Shown here piece after piece: positions 16,491-24,940 of a stretch of DNA of 43,537 nt (positions are counted from its first letter, which is position 1; each line of letters opens with the position of its first letter). Below the pieces are notes generated by a model. It worked only from the letters and a program-made list of their open reading frames with translations, searched no databases and had not been told where the DNA came from. The stretch is from an uncultured Granulosicoccaceae bacterium. Lineage in GTDB: Bacteria; Pseudomonadota; Gammaproteobacteria; Granulosicoccales; Granulosicoccaceae. The position numbers were made by a program, and so were the translations under genes. Location: the NCBI GenBank assembly GCA_938035525.1, contig CALHOI010000042.1, positions 1-43,537 of the forward strand. The letters run 5' to 3'.

Positions 16491-18215
16491 ATGAATAACG
16501 AACGGTGCAGACCGACTAAGTTGTATCGAAATGCGGGCATGTCTGCATGCCAACTTTCGCTTGTTGTGTTGTTGAGCGCATGTGGCAGCGGCAGCGGACA
16601 AGACAATGCCGAGAGGCAGGATGTTGCAACTGGCAGTGCATCAGTCAGCGCAGCCCAGCTAGCAGCCGATGGCACGACGTCGCTCAGTGTTGCTCAGGCA
16701 ACTGGAGCTGGCTTAGTGCCCGTCCAATCTGTGGAAAGCTCAACCGATTCTGACATCACCGTTGAAAGCGGTGTTGATGTGGCGCAAGAACAAGTTGCAG
16801 CCAATGCCGAGTCAGCGCCTGACTTGGGTGCAGCTGTGTCTGGGGAGACGGTACCAACAAGCACGACCGACACAACTGAACCGGTGCTGACAGAAACCGC
16901 TGCACCTGCACAGCAAGTCGCCGCAGAACAAACACAAACCGCTGAGCCGATTCAACAGATACAAACAGAACCAACCATTGCACCGGAACCCACAATCGCG
17001 CCAGAGCCCACCATTGCAACAGAACCACCGGGTAACACTGAAGCGCAATTCACCGCCACCACGACAGACGGATTTGTTGGTGACGTGTTAAACGATGGCG
17101 TGGTTAGGGTACGTTGGGAAGCTGATCCAACCGCACGTGGTTATAACGTTTATCGTCAGGCCGAATACATTACTACTGTGTTCGATGCCGAGTACATCGA
17201 TACCGATACCTATGACGAAAGCTACTACTATGAAATTCAGGCATTCGACTTCGATGACAATTTTAATTACATCGCTCGTGGACTGACTGTCGACGTCACC
17301 GGTACCGGTAGAATCAACCCAGACTCACCAAAGCCTGTTGAAAATATTCTCGATGGTTATGAACTGGTGTTCTCTGACGAATTTAATGGTACCGAGCTGG
17401 ATAGTTCAAAGTGGGTAACGCGATACCTATGGGGCGACCAGATCATTATCAACAGCGAAGAGCAACACTACGTTGATATTCAGAACAAGCCGGACTTTGG
17501 CTACAACCCGTTTTCATTTGATGGCGAGTCGGTGACTATTACTGCCATTGAAACACCTGACGAATTGGTAGAAGCAGCCTACGGTCAGGAATACCTTTCT
17601 GGGGTGTTCACAAGCTATGAGTCTTTCAGCTTTACCTATGGCTATGTTGAAGCCCGTGCGCAAGTGCCTTTTGGCAGAGGCATCTGGCCAGCGTTCTGGC
17701 TACTCAATAAATACTACGTGGATGACAAACCTGAAATCGACATCATGGAATTCATTGGTGATGATCAGGACGTGGTTTATCACACGTATCATTACTACGA
17801 CAGCGAAGGCAACTTGCGTTCAAGTGAATCCACGCCATCTATTGGCCGCGATTTCACCAACGGCTGGCACACCTACGCTGTTGAATGGGTACCAGGCAAG
17901 GCCATATTCTATGTCGATGGCATTCGTGAGCACGAAATTGTTGACTCAAAAATGTCTCAACAAGACATGTACATTATTGCCAATCTGGCTTTGGGAGGCT
18001 GGTGGGCTGGTTCACCGAACCGCTTAACTGAATTCCCTGCATCATACAAAATTGACTACATCCGCGCTTATCAACGAGCCGGTGGTCCGTTGCTAAGTGA
18101 CCCGACAGAAGGACAGCCATCGAAGCTGCTACTTGGCGACGATGTACCAAACTCTTCACCAAGTCACTTACCACCGTTTGATCAGTGGCCAGAAGGTTAT
18201 CCTGAAAGACTGTAG
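16491..18215 (+). CDS. GH16 glycoside hydrolase lipoprotein with FN3-like domain
   Basis: A 574-aa predicted lipoprotein (VVLLSAC, lipid Cys31). Order of parts: a Ser/Thr/Ala-rich linker (32-185) with short Pro-Glu-Pro-Thr-Ile-Ala repeats, a fibronectin-III-like domain (about 190-270: VVRVRWEADPTARGYNVYRQ), a GH16 catalytic domain (about 285-540) and a short Pro/Ser tail. The active site EIDIMEF is intact, with Glu415 as expected nucleophile, Asp417, and Glu420 as acid/base. GIWPAFWLL and GGWWAGSP are typical of laminarinase-like GH16 enzymes, so a beta-1,3-glucan or related algal polysaccharide is a plausible substrate (inference). The GH16 domain is closely similar to that of the minus-strand paralogue, indicating duplication. 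A hairpin at 18254-18282 may terminate it. Confidence 0.9.
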   Translation: MNNERCRPTKLYRNAGMSACQLSLVVLLSACGSGSGQDNAERQDVATGSASVSAAQLAADGTTSLSVAQATGAGLVPVQSVESSTDSDITVESGVDVAQEQVAANAESAPDLGAAVSGETVPTSTTDTTEPVLTETAAPAQQVAAEQTQTAEPIQQIQTEPTIAPEPTIAPEPTIATEPPGNTEAQFTATTTDGFVGDVLNDGVVRVRWEADPTARGYNVYRQAEYITTVFDAEYIDTDTYDESYYYEIQAFDFDDNFNYIARGLTVDVTGTGRINPDSPKPVENILDGYELVFSDEFNGTELDSSKWVTRYLWGDQIIINSEEQHYVDIQNKPDFGYNPFSFDGESVTITAIETPDELVEAAYGQEYLSGVFTSYESFSFTYGYVEARAQVPFGRGIWPAFWLLNKYYVDDKPEIDIMEFIGDDQDVVYHTYHYYDSEGNLRSSESTPSIGRDFTNGWHTYAVEWVPGKAIFYVDGIREHEIVDSKMSQQDMYIIANLALGGWWAGSPNRLTEFPASYKIDYIRAYQRAGGPLLSDPTEGQPSKLLLGDDVPNSSPSHLPPFDQWPEGYPERL

Positions 18216-18253
18216 TAAGAGCGCAGTTAGTTAGCGTGTTTGAAATAAATCGC

Positions 18254-18282
18254 ATCGATAGCCCAAGTGCTTGGCTATCGAT
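18254..18282. terminator. Strong hairpin between convergent genes (possible bidirectional terminator)
   Basis: ATCGATAGCCCAAG (18254-18267) pairs with CTTGGCTATCGAT (18270-18282) around a 2-nt loop, giving 13 pairs with one bulged C. There is no U tract on the plus side. The minus-strand transcript would continue into a T-rich stretch (GATTTATTTC). It lies between the intact GH16 gene and the convergent exported-protein gene. Confidence 0.55.
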
Positions 18283-18338
18283 TGCAAGCAACACGGTGTC
18301 GGACGATCAAATCGCTGGGAATCTAAAACTCAGTATTT

Positions 18339-18893
18339 TCAGCTTAATGAAAATGGGTCGTCCGGCACTTTAAACGTTTTAAGCGCCAGCGCAAATGCGT
18401 CTTCGAGTACTTGCGCTTCATGCTGTTGACCAATGGCAAAAATGCCTACAGTAAACCCAAGCTCAACAATCTCAGCCTGAAAAACCACCAGATCAACTTT
18501 GTTTCCATCGATGTCGAACCCATCGAGCTGGATTCTATCGGTAACAGCAACCCGCCCGTCCACTATCACGACTTTGGTATGACTGCCATCGCTTTCAAAC
18601 GCACCTGATTGAGCGCCCGGCAGTATCTCTACCATCAGATAATCTGCAAATACATCGTGCTCACCAGAACGCGGCGACTCAAAGCCGAGCGCATAGCCTG
18701 GCTCTACAGCATCTTCATCACGCTCGTCTTCAGCTGCATAGATTCGCGACCAGTTTTCCGGTATCGCCAATTGGAAGCCGTAGTCTTGATCGTGGTACGG
18801 CACGATACGTTCAATGGGTGCCAGCTTTGCGGCGCTCAGCGCGCTACTGATGCCAGCAATCAAAAGACATAGAGTAATGTTAAAAAGTCTCAT
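18339..18893 (-). CDS. Small exported protein of unknown function
   Basis: A 184-aa protein with a signal peptide (MRLFNITLCLLIAGISSALS, cleaved near SAA). The mature part is an alpha/beta sequence beginning YHDQDYGFQLAIPENWSRIY, a 'FxxxxPxxW' pattern seen in small secreted proteins of the PsbP/DUF1795-like kind. It ends with a helix (EAQVLEDAFALALKTFKVP). I cannot assign a family with confidence. An alternative ATG six codons upstream (18911) is possible, and neither start has a clear ribosome site. It lies downstream of the TSP3 lipoprotein operon on the same strand but is separated from it, and it is convergent with GH16. Confidence 0.6.
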   Translation of the reverse strand: MRLFNITLCLLIAGISSALSAAKLAPIERIVPYHDQDYGFQLAIPENWSRIYAAEDERDEDAVEPGYALGFESPRSGEHDVFADYLMVEILPGAQSGAFESDGSHTKVVIVDGRVAVTDRIQLDGFDIDGNKVDLVVFQAEIVELGFTVGIFAIGQQHEAQVLEDAFALALKTFKVPDDPFSLS

Positions 18894-19016
18894 GCACACA
18901 GTCTTGCGCATTTGAACGTCTTGCGTCGAGCACCGGTGCGCAAAGCGCGTGAGGAGCCCATCAAGAATTGATGGGCTTGGCTAAAAACTTTGAAGTATGT
19001 CGCCTAACAGCAGGCC

Positions 19017-19910
19017 TTATGGGGTCAGGTCGCAGACGTCGCCAATGCCATCACCATCGCCGTCGTCCTGGTCTGGATTGGCATCCAGTGGGCAGTTATC
19101 AGTGGTATCCGGCTCGCCATCGTCGTCGTCATCAAGATCACATTCGTCGCCATCGCCATCCATATCGGTGTCGTCCTGATCTGGATTGGCATCTATCGGG
19201 CAGTTATCAGTAGTATCCGGCTCGCCATCGTCATCGTCGTCAAGATCGCATGCATCGCCGTCGCCATCCAGGTCGGTATCTTCCTGTAGCGGATTGGCAT
19301 CTATTGGGCAGTTATCAGCAGTATCAAGTTCGCCATCATCATCGTCGTCAAGGTCACACACATCCCCATCGCCATCGCCGTCAAGGTCATCCTGTAACGG
19401 GTTGGCCATTAATGGGCAGTTATCAGACGCATCCGGCGCGCCGTCACCATCGTTGTCCAGATCACATGCGTCACCGTCACCGTCGCCATCACTGTCATCC
19501 TGGTCTGGATTGGCAATCAGTGGACAATTGTCGGCACCGTCCAATTCACCATCACCATCATCGTCGGCGTCACACGCATTACCATCACCATCAGAATCGG
19601 TGTCCAGTTGAGTTGGATTGGCAATTAACGGGCAGTTATCGGCGTTATCGTTAAAGCCATCGTTGTCGTTATCCAAATCACAAGCATCGCCGTCACCGTC
19701 ACCATCCGCATCGTCCTGATCTGGGTTGGCTATAAACTCGCAGTTGTCAGCAGCGTTAGTTTCGCCATCGCCGTCGACATCAGGATCGCACACATCACCA
19801 ATATCATCACCATCTAGATCGGCTTGATCGGTGTTGGGGTCTGCCGGGCAGTTGTCGGTGATATCGGGGCGAGTATCGCCGTCACTGTCCACCGTTGCCT
19901 GACAACTGGC
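19017..19910 (-). repeat. Eight tandem 108-bp coding repeats (TSP3 units)
   Basis: The motif around CAGTTATCAG/CAGTTGTCGG recurs at 19093, 19201, 19309, 19417, 19525, 19633, 19741 and 19849, always exactly 108 bp apart. Each unit encodes a 36-aa calcium-binding repeat. The last units in the protein (19017-19310) are the most alike at DNA level, which suggests recent expansion at the 3' end. Confidence 0.9.
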
Positions 19911-21635
19911 GTTAGCGGTAGATGGAACACACGCATCGTCATTGTCGATATCGTCTTCGTCAAAGACACCGTCAGAATCTGTATCAAAAGTGGCTGATTC
20001 GCGGTAATCCTCAATGCCATCACCATCAGAATCCAACGTCAGTGTTTCTTCAACGTCGGTTTTACCGTCGCCATCGGTATCGTTTTGAAGCTCGGCGCAC
20101 CTATCGTTACTGGTAGATGGAATACACGGGTCATCGTCGTCTGGATCGGCCTCATCGACGCGATTATCACCATCGTTATCCAACAGTACCGATTCCTGAT
20201 AATCGGGCTTGCCGTCGCCATCGCTGTCGAGTGTCAGGGTTTCCTGCTGATCGGTTTTGCCGTCACCGTCAAAATCGTTCGTGGTAACCAGACACGCCTG
20301 GGCGCTTGGCTGCGGTATGCACGGGTCGTTGTTTGCCGGATCAAATTCATCGGTCTCGGCATCGCCATCGGCATCGTCCTCCGATGATTCACGAAAGTCG
20401 GGAATACCATCGCCATCACGATCACCAGTGCCTTCTTCGACATCAGTTTTACCATCGCCATCGGTGTCCTGCTGAAGGTTCTGGCAACGGACATTGTTAG
20501 TCGATGGAATACAGGGATCTTCGTCGTTGATGTCGCGCTCTTCGCTGCGCCCATCTTCATCTCGGTCTACGTCGGAGGACTCGAGGTAATTAGGTATATC
20601 GTCCCCATCGGTATCAGCGGTTTCCGTCTCCTGACTGTCGGCGTCACCATCGCCATCGGTATCAATGGTGCAGCCAATAGCAAACTGGCTAGTTTCACAC
20701 GGGTCTGGTGCAGGGTCGCTTGAATCAAGCGGGTTAAATCCTTGCAATACTTCCTGAAGGTTTGATAAACCATCACCATCTTCGTCGATGTTGGACGTTT
20801 CGTAGTTTTCTGCCAGAAAATTAAACTCTGCTGAATCGCCGATGTCCTGATTGCGCTGCGCCCGTGCTAATTCGATTCTGCGACTCGCACTGCGATAAAC
20901 GCTGACAGAAGCAAAGCCGCTGCTGTTTTGTGGCGCTGTGGTATTGCCAATCCAGGTATTGCCTTCGCGTACTAACGGTAAAACCTCACCGTTAAACGAC
21001 GCAACGAAAGTCAGGCTTTGTAACAGGTCGGCATTGTCTAAAATGGCTGGGTCAGGCAATTGAAAACGCACCACCACCGGCACTTGAACAACCGGCGTGC
21101 CAGGGCTTAGTTCGTCATAGGGGTCGGTATTCTCGTTACGTTCCTGCAAATTAGAACGATCATCCTGATCGTCATCGATATTAAAATTAAAATCGCTTTG
21201 CGTGAACAATACTTCTGCGGTGTTATCGGGAGTCGAAGCAATGTCAACGGTACGAGTTGCTGTGGCCAAGTCGAGTATTGTGCCTACAAATGATTCAGAC
21301 CAGGTAACGTCTATCGTGTTGCTGGTACCAGCATCAAGCGTTATCTGCCCGGCACGTAACCCAGTATCTGGATCAAAGCTATCCATTGGCACATCAACAC
21401 CATTAACGCTCACTTTTAGTACCAGAGAATTTTGATCTACTGCTCTGGATTGCGCGATGGGTTGCGGCGGCCCCATTTGAATGTTAGGTGCGGCACCAGT
21501 ATTGCCACTGATGGTACCGACACGTTCAGATTCGCAAGATGCCACGCTCAACAGCACAGCCGCGATGCAGCTAACAAGTGGTGTGCGTTTAACCGCCAAA
21601 TAAAAACGGCTTGTACGTTCCGGCAAAGCGAACAT
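19017..21635 (-). CDS. Thrombospondin type-3 repeat calcium-binding lipoprotein
   Basis: An 872-aa predicted lipoprotein (LLSVASCES, lipid Cys34). Residues 40-290 are beta-rich with possible Ig-like folds. From about residue 300 to the end, Asp/Gly-rich DxDxDGxxD loops dominate: first spaced calcium loops separated by DPCIPST-like Cys segments, then eight thrombospondin type-3 repeats of exactly 36 residues with the core DNCPxxANPxQ. Each repeat should bind Ca2+ and form part of a stiff extended rod. The protein ends right after the last repeat. The start at 21635 is supported by AAGGAG 7 nt upstream; a longer frame from 21662 overlaps the upstream gene. It is the last gene of a three-gene operon. 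A calcium-dependent surface stalk or adhesin role is inferred. Confidence 0.88.
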   Translation of the reverse strand: MFALPERTSRFYLAVKRTPLVSCIAAVLLSVASCESERVGTISGNTGAAPNIQMGPPQPIAQSRAVDQNSLVLKVSVNGVDVPMDSFDPDTGLRAGQITLDAGTSNTIDVTWSESFVGTILDLATATRTVDIASTPDNTAEVLFTQSDFNFNIDDDQDDRSNLQERNENTDPYDELSPGTPVVQVPVVVRFQLPDPAILDNADLLQSLTFVASFNGEVLPLVREGNTWIGNTTAPQNSSGFASVSVYRSASRRIELARAQRNQDIGDSAEFNFLAENYETSNIDEDGDGLSNLQEVLQGFNPLDSSDPAPDPCETSQFAIGCTIDTDGDGDADSQETETADTDGDDIPNYLESSDVDRDEDGRSEERDINDEDPCIPSTNNVRCQNLQQDTDGDGKTDVEEGTGDRDGDGIPDFRESSEDDADGDAETDEFDPANNDPCIPQPSAQACLVTTNDFDGDGKTDQQETLTLDSDGDGKPDYQESVLLDNDGDNRVDEADPDDDDPCIPSTSNDRCAELQNDTDGDGKTDVEETLTLDSDGDGIEDYRESATFDTDSDGVFDEDDIDNDDACVPSTANASCQATVDSDGDTRPDITDNCPADPNTDQADLDGDDIGDVCDPDVDGDGETNAADNCEFIANPDQDDADGDGDGDACDLDNDNDGFNDNADNCPLIANPTQLDTDSDGDGNACDADDDGDGELDGADNCPLIANPDQDDSDGDGDGDACDLDNDGDGAPDASDNCPLMANPLQDDLDGDGDGDVCDLDDDDDGELDTADNCPIDANPLQEDTDLDGDGDACDLDDDDDGEPDTTDNCPIDANPDQDDTDMDGDGDECDLDDDDDGEPDTTDNCPLDANPDQDDGDGDGIGDVCDLTP

Positions 21636-21645
21636 GTTTTTCTCC

Positions 21646-22278
21646 TTACTGAAACTGATCAACCAAAATGGTCAGATTGACCTGTTCATTACCACCGCCG
21701 CTTGATGAGCCGCCACCTAATGAGCTAGCCAGACCCCCAACAACTAATACACCCAGCGCTCCGTAAATCAGTTTTCGTCTGGTAGACATGCGCGGCGCGG
21801 CAACCGGCACAACGGGAGCGGCAGCCACAACCGACTCGGACGCAACGACCGATTCTTCGTTTAACACGCGTTCGAACGGGTCAAAAGCAAAGCCCTGCAC
21901 GGTTCGATTGCCACCTGCGTCCCGAGCTTCCATATAATATTGAATGAGGTTTGCACCCGTATTTGATGTATCGATAGATGCGGTGTAAATGTCTGTACCT
22001 TGAATTGCCGACATGGGCACAGCGGTATAGGTAGCAGTGCTGCCCAAGCGATAAAACAGGGTAACAGACGACACCGACTCATTATCACTGACCGTTGCCG
22101 AGAACACCTGAGTTTCGCCGGTAACACCCTCTCCTACCAGCTCTAACTCAATGAATGGCGGATCAACATCGGTCGACTGAGCTTGCACCAAACCAGGAGA
22201 TACCATCAGCACACTAAACACCAGGTGAGTAATCGCTACAAGGCTTGAAGTCAGCTTGGACTGGATTGTTCGACGCAT
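21646..22278 (-). CDS. Exported Ig-like protein with C-terminal membrane segment
   Basis: A 210-aa protein. A signal peptide (LVFSVLMVSPGLVQA, then Q) precedes a single Ig-like/Big domain (about residues 35-130: PPFIELELVGEGVTGETQ, VSSVTLFYRLGSTATYTAVP, LIQYYMEARDAGGN). A Val/Ala/Pro linker and one transmembrane helix follow (about 180-197: KLIYGALGVLVVGGLASSL), then a Gly/Ser-rich tail. The basic RRK before the helix fits a cytoplasm-in/periplasm-out arrangement that would need checking. The start at 22278 has GGAG about 8 nt upstream. It lies 13 bp after the TolA-like gene and 10 bp before the TSP3 lipoprotein, so the three are one transcription unit. The family is not recognised. Confidence 0.75.
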   Translation of the reverse strand: MRRTIQSKLTSSLVAITHLVFSVLMVSPGLVQAQSTDVDPPFIELELVGEGVTGETQVFSATVSDNESVSSVTLFYRLGSTATYTAVPMSAIQGTDIYTASIDTSNTGANLIQYYMEARDAGGNRTVQGFAFDPFERVLNEESVVASESVVAAAPVVPVAAPRMSTRRKLIYGALGVLVVGGLASSLGGGSSSGGGNEQVNLTILVDQFQ

Positions 22279-22291
22279 AAATTTCTCCGCG

Positions 22292-24538
22292 CTACCATTG
22301 AATGGCGGACCAGCCTGCTGGTCCTCGTTTGCTTGATATTGGAATAGACGACAGGTTCGACGGCGCGTTAACCACCGCACCGGATGCCTTAGTTAGCTTC
22401 TCGATTTTTAAGGTGCCCACAACAACACCATCTGCAACTCGCGAGCTTGTATTGACCACTCTTGCTTTAACAGCAGCATTGTTTTCGAACAGCTGCAGCA
22501 TTTGTTGAATGCGACTGCCTGAGCGATCGGTCAATGCGATAACCCTGGCAATGTCCCGCTGTTCAATTGCGGTTTTCAGACCATGGAACTGCTCGGTCAC
22601 GTAGTCAAAATCGGCATCACTAATTGTGTTCGGCTTGGGCACAATAATGAGCTGCTCTTGCGCCTGCTGCGCCTCTCGATTAGCCGCCTGATTACGTGCA
22701 AATTCGGCTGCCCGGGCACGTTCGTTACTCAGTCGATTACGTTCTGCAATGCGTCTTTGGGTTTCGGCCTGCTCGGCAAGCAGCTCCTGCGCGCGGCGCT
22801 CTTCCGCTTTGGCGGTCGCTAACGCTAAAGAGCGCTCAGCGGCAGCAGCCAACTCGGCTTGTCGTACCTGCTCAGCTGCCAGAGCGGCGGCTGTTGAGGC
22901 TTGCTCGGCTCTGCGCTGCGCAGCGGCACGTTGTGCAGCCTGAATGCGTTCGCTTTCGGCTGCCTGACGCTGGGCGATAACCAATGCCTCTGCCGCAGCG
23001 CGATCAGCTTCAGCCTGACGCTGCGCCTCTTGTTGTTGAAGCTGCTCAGCTTCGCGTTGTTGTGCTGCCAGCTCTATGGCTGCCAGTCTGTCGGCCTCTG
23101 CCTGACGCTGTTGCTCTAAAAGTCGAGCGGCCTCTTGCTGCTGTGCTCGCTCAAGTTCAGCCTGGCGTTCCTGCTCTGCCACACGGGCAAGTTCGGCCTG
23201 TCTTTGCTCTTCGGCAAGGCGCGCAGCTTCGGCGGCTTGTCTTTCCTGTTCAGCCGTACGAGCAAGTTCGGCTTGCCTTTGCTCTTCGGCAAGACGCGCA
23301 GCTTCGGCAGCTTGTTTTTCCTGCTCAGCCGCGCGGGCAAGTTCGGCCTGTCTTTGTTCTTCGGCAAGGCGCGCTGCCTCGGCGGCTTGTCTTTCCTGTT
23401 CGGCTACCCGAGCAAGTTCGGCTTGCCTTTGTTCTTCGGCCAGGCGCGCGACCTCGGCGGCTTGTCTTTGCTGTTCGGCTACCCGAGCAAGTTCGGCTTG
23501 CCTTTGTTCTTCGACAAGGCGCGCAGCCTCTGCGGCTTGTTTTTCTTGTTCGGCCGCAAGCGCAAGCTCAGCTTGTCTTTGTTCTTCTAAAACGCGCGCA
23601 GCTTCAGCGGCTTGTTTTTCTTGCTCGGCAGCAAGTGCGATTTCAGCTTGCCTTTGTTCTTCAGCCTGCTGTTCCAATGCAGCGTTTCGCGTTGCCTCAG
23701 CAACCGTTTCATCGTCGGTAAAAGGATCAATCAACCCGGCTTTAAGACCGGCAATACGTGTTTCTAATTCGCCGAACTCAGGCGCCCCGTAGCCGTACAC
23801 AGATCTGTCCATACTGCCAATCACTTGCTCAGCCTCATTGAGCTTGCCATCGGCAATTAAGCCTTCAAGCAGTTTTAATTGCTCGTCGAAACGCTGGAAC
23901 AACGATCGAGTATCGGTAGACAACACAGCAGTTGCCTGTGCATCGTTAGCAGTGTCAGCAATTAAGTTGTCATTATCATTGTTTGTGCTGGCAGAAACAG
24001 GGACCTCGCTACTGACGCCAGCTGCTTGTTGGTTGTACCAGATATAAGCCAAGGCACCCAAGCCAATCACACCCACTCCCAGCAATGGCAATAACCATTT
24101 GTTTCCACCGCTGCGAATATCGTCATCGTAGTCTTGGTGTATGCCCTCGTTCCAGTCTGAATCAAACTCGCTCGATGATGCTTGGCGTGGTTCAGACACA
24201 CGACCGTTTAAAAAGGCGAAGTCGTTATCCGCGTTGCTCTCATTACCCTTGCTGGTGATGGTAGGGCTGGAGATTGTGGCGCGCTCAGCAATGGATGAAG
24301 CATCCTGATCAGAAGCACTGTTTTGGCTACTATCTGATATGCCATCGCCTACGAGCGGTGTCAGGCGAGCGGGACCCGATTCGGAAATGGGCACAGGCTC
24401 TCTGATGATAGGCATCACCAGTTGTTTGCGCGAGCGTTTGCTTTTCTTTCGAGCAGGGTTGTTCGCTGCTTCCTCTTCCAGGAAGTCGAACATACCATCT
24501 TGTTCGCCCTGCGTTTTATCGAAATCCGGGGTTGACAT
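22292..24538 (-). CDS. TolA-like single-pass membrane protein with long coiled-coil repeats
   Basis: A 748-aa protein. The cytoplasmic N-terminus (1-147) is acidic with a basic patch (ARKKSKRSRK). One transmembrane helix lies at about 148-167 (WLLPLLGVGVIGLGALAYIW). A very long Ala/Glu/Gln/Arg coiled coil follows (about 285-640), including seven or more 25-residue repeats of the EEQRQAELARVAEQERQAAE type. The C-terminal domain of about 105 residues (ISDADFDYVTEQFHGLKTAI to GWSAIQW) is small and globular and may be NTF2-like, but this is not certain. The architecture resembles TolA without clear homology. A good ribosome site (TTGGAAG) precedes the ATG at 24538. It is the first gene of the operon with the Ig-like and TSP3 proteins. 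A periplasm-spanning role is inferred. Confidence 0.78.
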   Translation of the reverse strand: MSTPDFDKTQGEQDGMFDFLEEEAANNPARKKSKRSRKQLVMPIIREPVPISESGPARLTPLVGDGISDSSQNSASDQDASSIAERATISSPTITSKGNESNADNDFAFLNGRVSEPRQASSSEFDSDWNEGIHQDYDDDIRSGGNKWLLPLLGVGVIGLGALAYIWYNQQAAGVSSEVPVSASTNNDNDNLIADTANDAQATAVLSTDTRSLFQRFDEQLKLLEGLIADGKLNEAEQVIGSMDRSVYGYGAPEFGELETRIAGLKAGLIDPFTDDETVAEATRNAALEQQAEEQRQAEIALAAEQEKQAAEAARVLEEQRQAELALAAEQEKQAAEAARLVEEQRQAELARVAEQQRQAAEVARLAEEQRQAELARVAEQERQAAEAARLAEEQRQAELARAAEQEKQAAEAARLAEEQRQAELARTAEQERQAAEAARLAEEQRQAELARVAEQERQAELERAQQQEAARLLEQQRQAEADRLAAIELAAQQREAEQLQQQEAQRQAEADRAAAEALVIAQRQAAESERIQAAQRAAAQRRAEQASTAAALAAEQVRQAELAAAAERSLALATAKAEERRAQELLAEQAETQRRIAERNRLSNERARAAEFARNQAANREAQQAQEQLIIVPKPNTISDADFDYVTEQFHGLKTAIEQRDIARVIALTDRSGSRIQQMLQLFENNAAVKARVVNTSSRVADGVVVGTLKIEKLTKASGAVVNAPSNLSSIPISSKRGPAGWSAIQW
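23191..23660 (-). repeat. Tandem 75-bp coding repeats (coiled-coil units)
   Basis: The GTTCGGCxTG-type block recurs at 23191, 23266, 23341, 23416, 23491, 23566 and 23641, exactly 75 bp apart. Each unit encodes 25 residues of coiled coil. High DNA identity between units makes the array a candidate for length change by recombination. Confidence 0.9.
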
Positions 24539-24940
24539 GAACTTCCAATAACCTCGTTGGTGAAGAAACAACCGCCTCAGTTGGTTTGAGTTTATCAAGC
24601 CTGTTGGCAAAATAATGACGGCAACGGCGGCTAACCCACTGCAACATTGCAATCATAGCGGATTGCGCCAGCTAAATTGGCGGTAATTATATGTTTACAC
24701 AAGGTTTTTCGAACTAGAACAGTCTATTCGGGTATTCGGCAAACCTTTATCTTTCAAAAGCTTACTGAAATTGTCCCGTTTAAACTGTTTGGCCAGTCAC
24801 GAATCATTGGGAAACGGTAAAAATCCCATGGCAAATTGGCAACAAACAACGGCGCATTTGGCGCTCGCCGCATACCCACCACGAGCGTCCACAAGGGTGC
24901 CTATCGAGGCGCGTAAGAGTGTGCCAGCGAGGGTGTCAAA
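24539..24940. other. 402-bp intergenic region upstream of the TolA-like/TSP3 operon
   Basis: I see no convincing gene here. A short plus-strand frame near 24771-25007 lacks a ribosome site and similarity and runs into the opposite-strand gene. The region should contain the promoter for the three-gene operon; one TATAAT box on the minus strand is listed separately. It also receives transcription from the M64 peptidase pair upstream. No clear terminator hairpin was found. Confidence 0.5.
24686..24691 (-). promoter_or_regulatory. Candidate -10 box for the TolA-like/TSP3 operon
   Basis: A perfect TATAAT on the minus strand lies about 150 nt upstream of the ATG at 24538. The -35 position (16-17 bp away) reads TTCGAA or GTTCGA, a poor match to TTGACA, so an activator or alternative sigma factor may be involved. 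This is a motif match only. Confidence 0.35.

Noticed and set aside
16283..16675. N-terminal extension of the Cys-rich/barrel-like protein
   Set aside because: It would place about 130 residues before a perfect signal peptide and overlap the divergent GH16 gene; no ribosome site supports it.
19186..19611. Plus-strand Ser/Pro-rich frames antisense to the TSP3 repeats
   Set aside because: They arise because the 108-bp repeat lacks stops in several frames; composition is a by-product of the Asp/Gly repeat.
19017..19910. CRISPR array
   Set aside because: The 108-bp and 75-bp arrays are continuous coding repeats with no unique spacers, and no cas genes are present.
22984..23721. Long plus-strand open frame (245 codons) antisense to the TolA-like coiled coil
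   Set aside because: It mirrors the repeat-rich minus-strand gene, is low-complexity and has no family similarity; the minus-strand frame has a ribosome site, TM helix and operon context.
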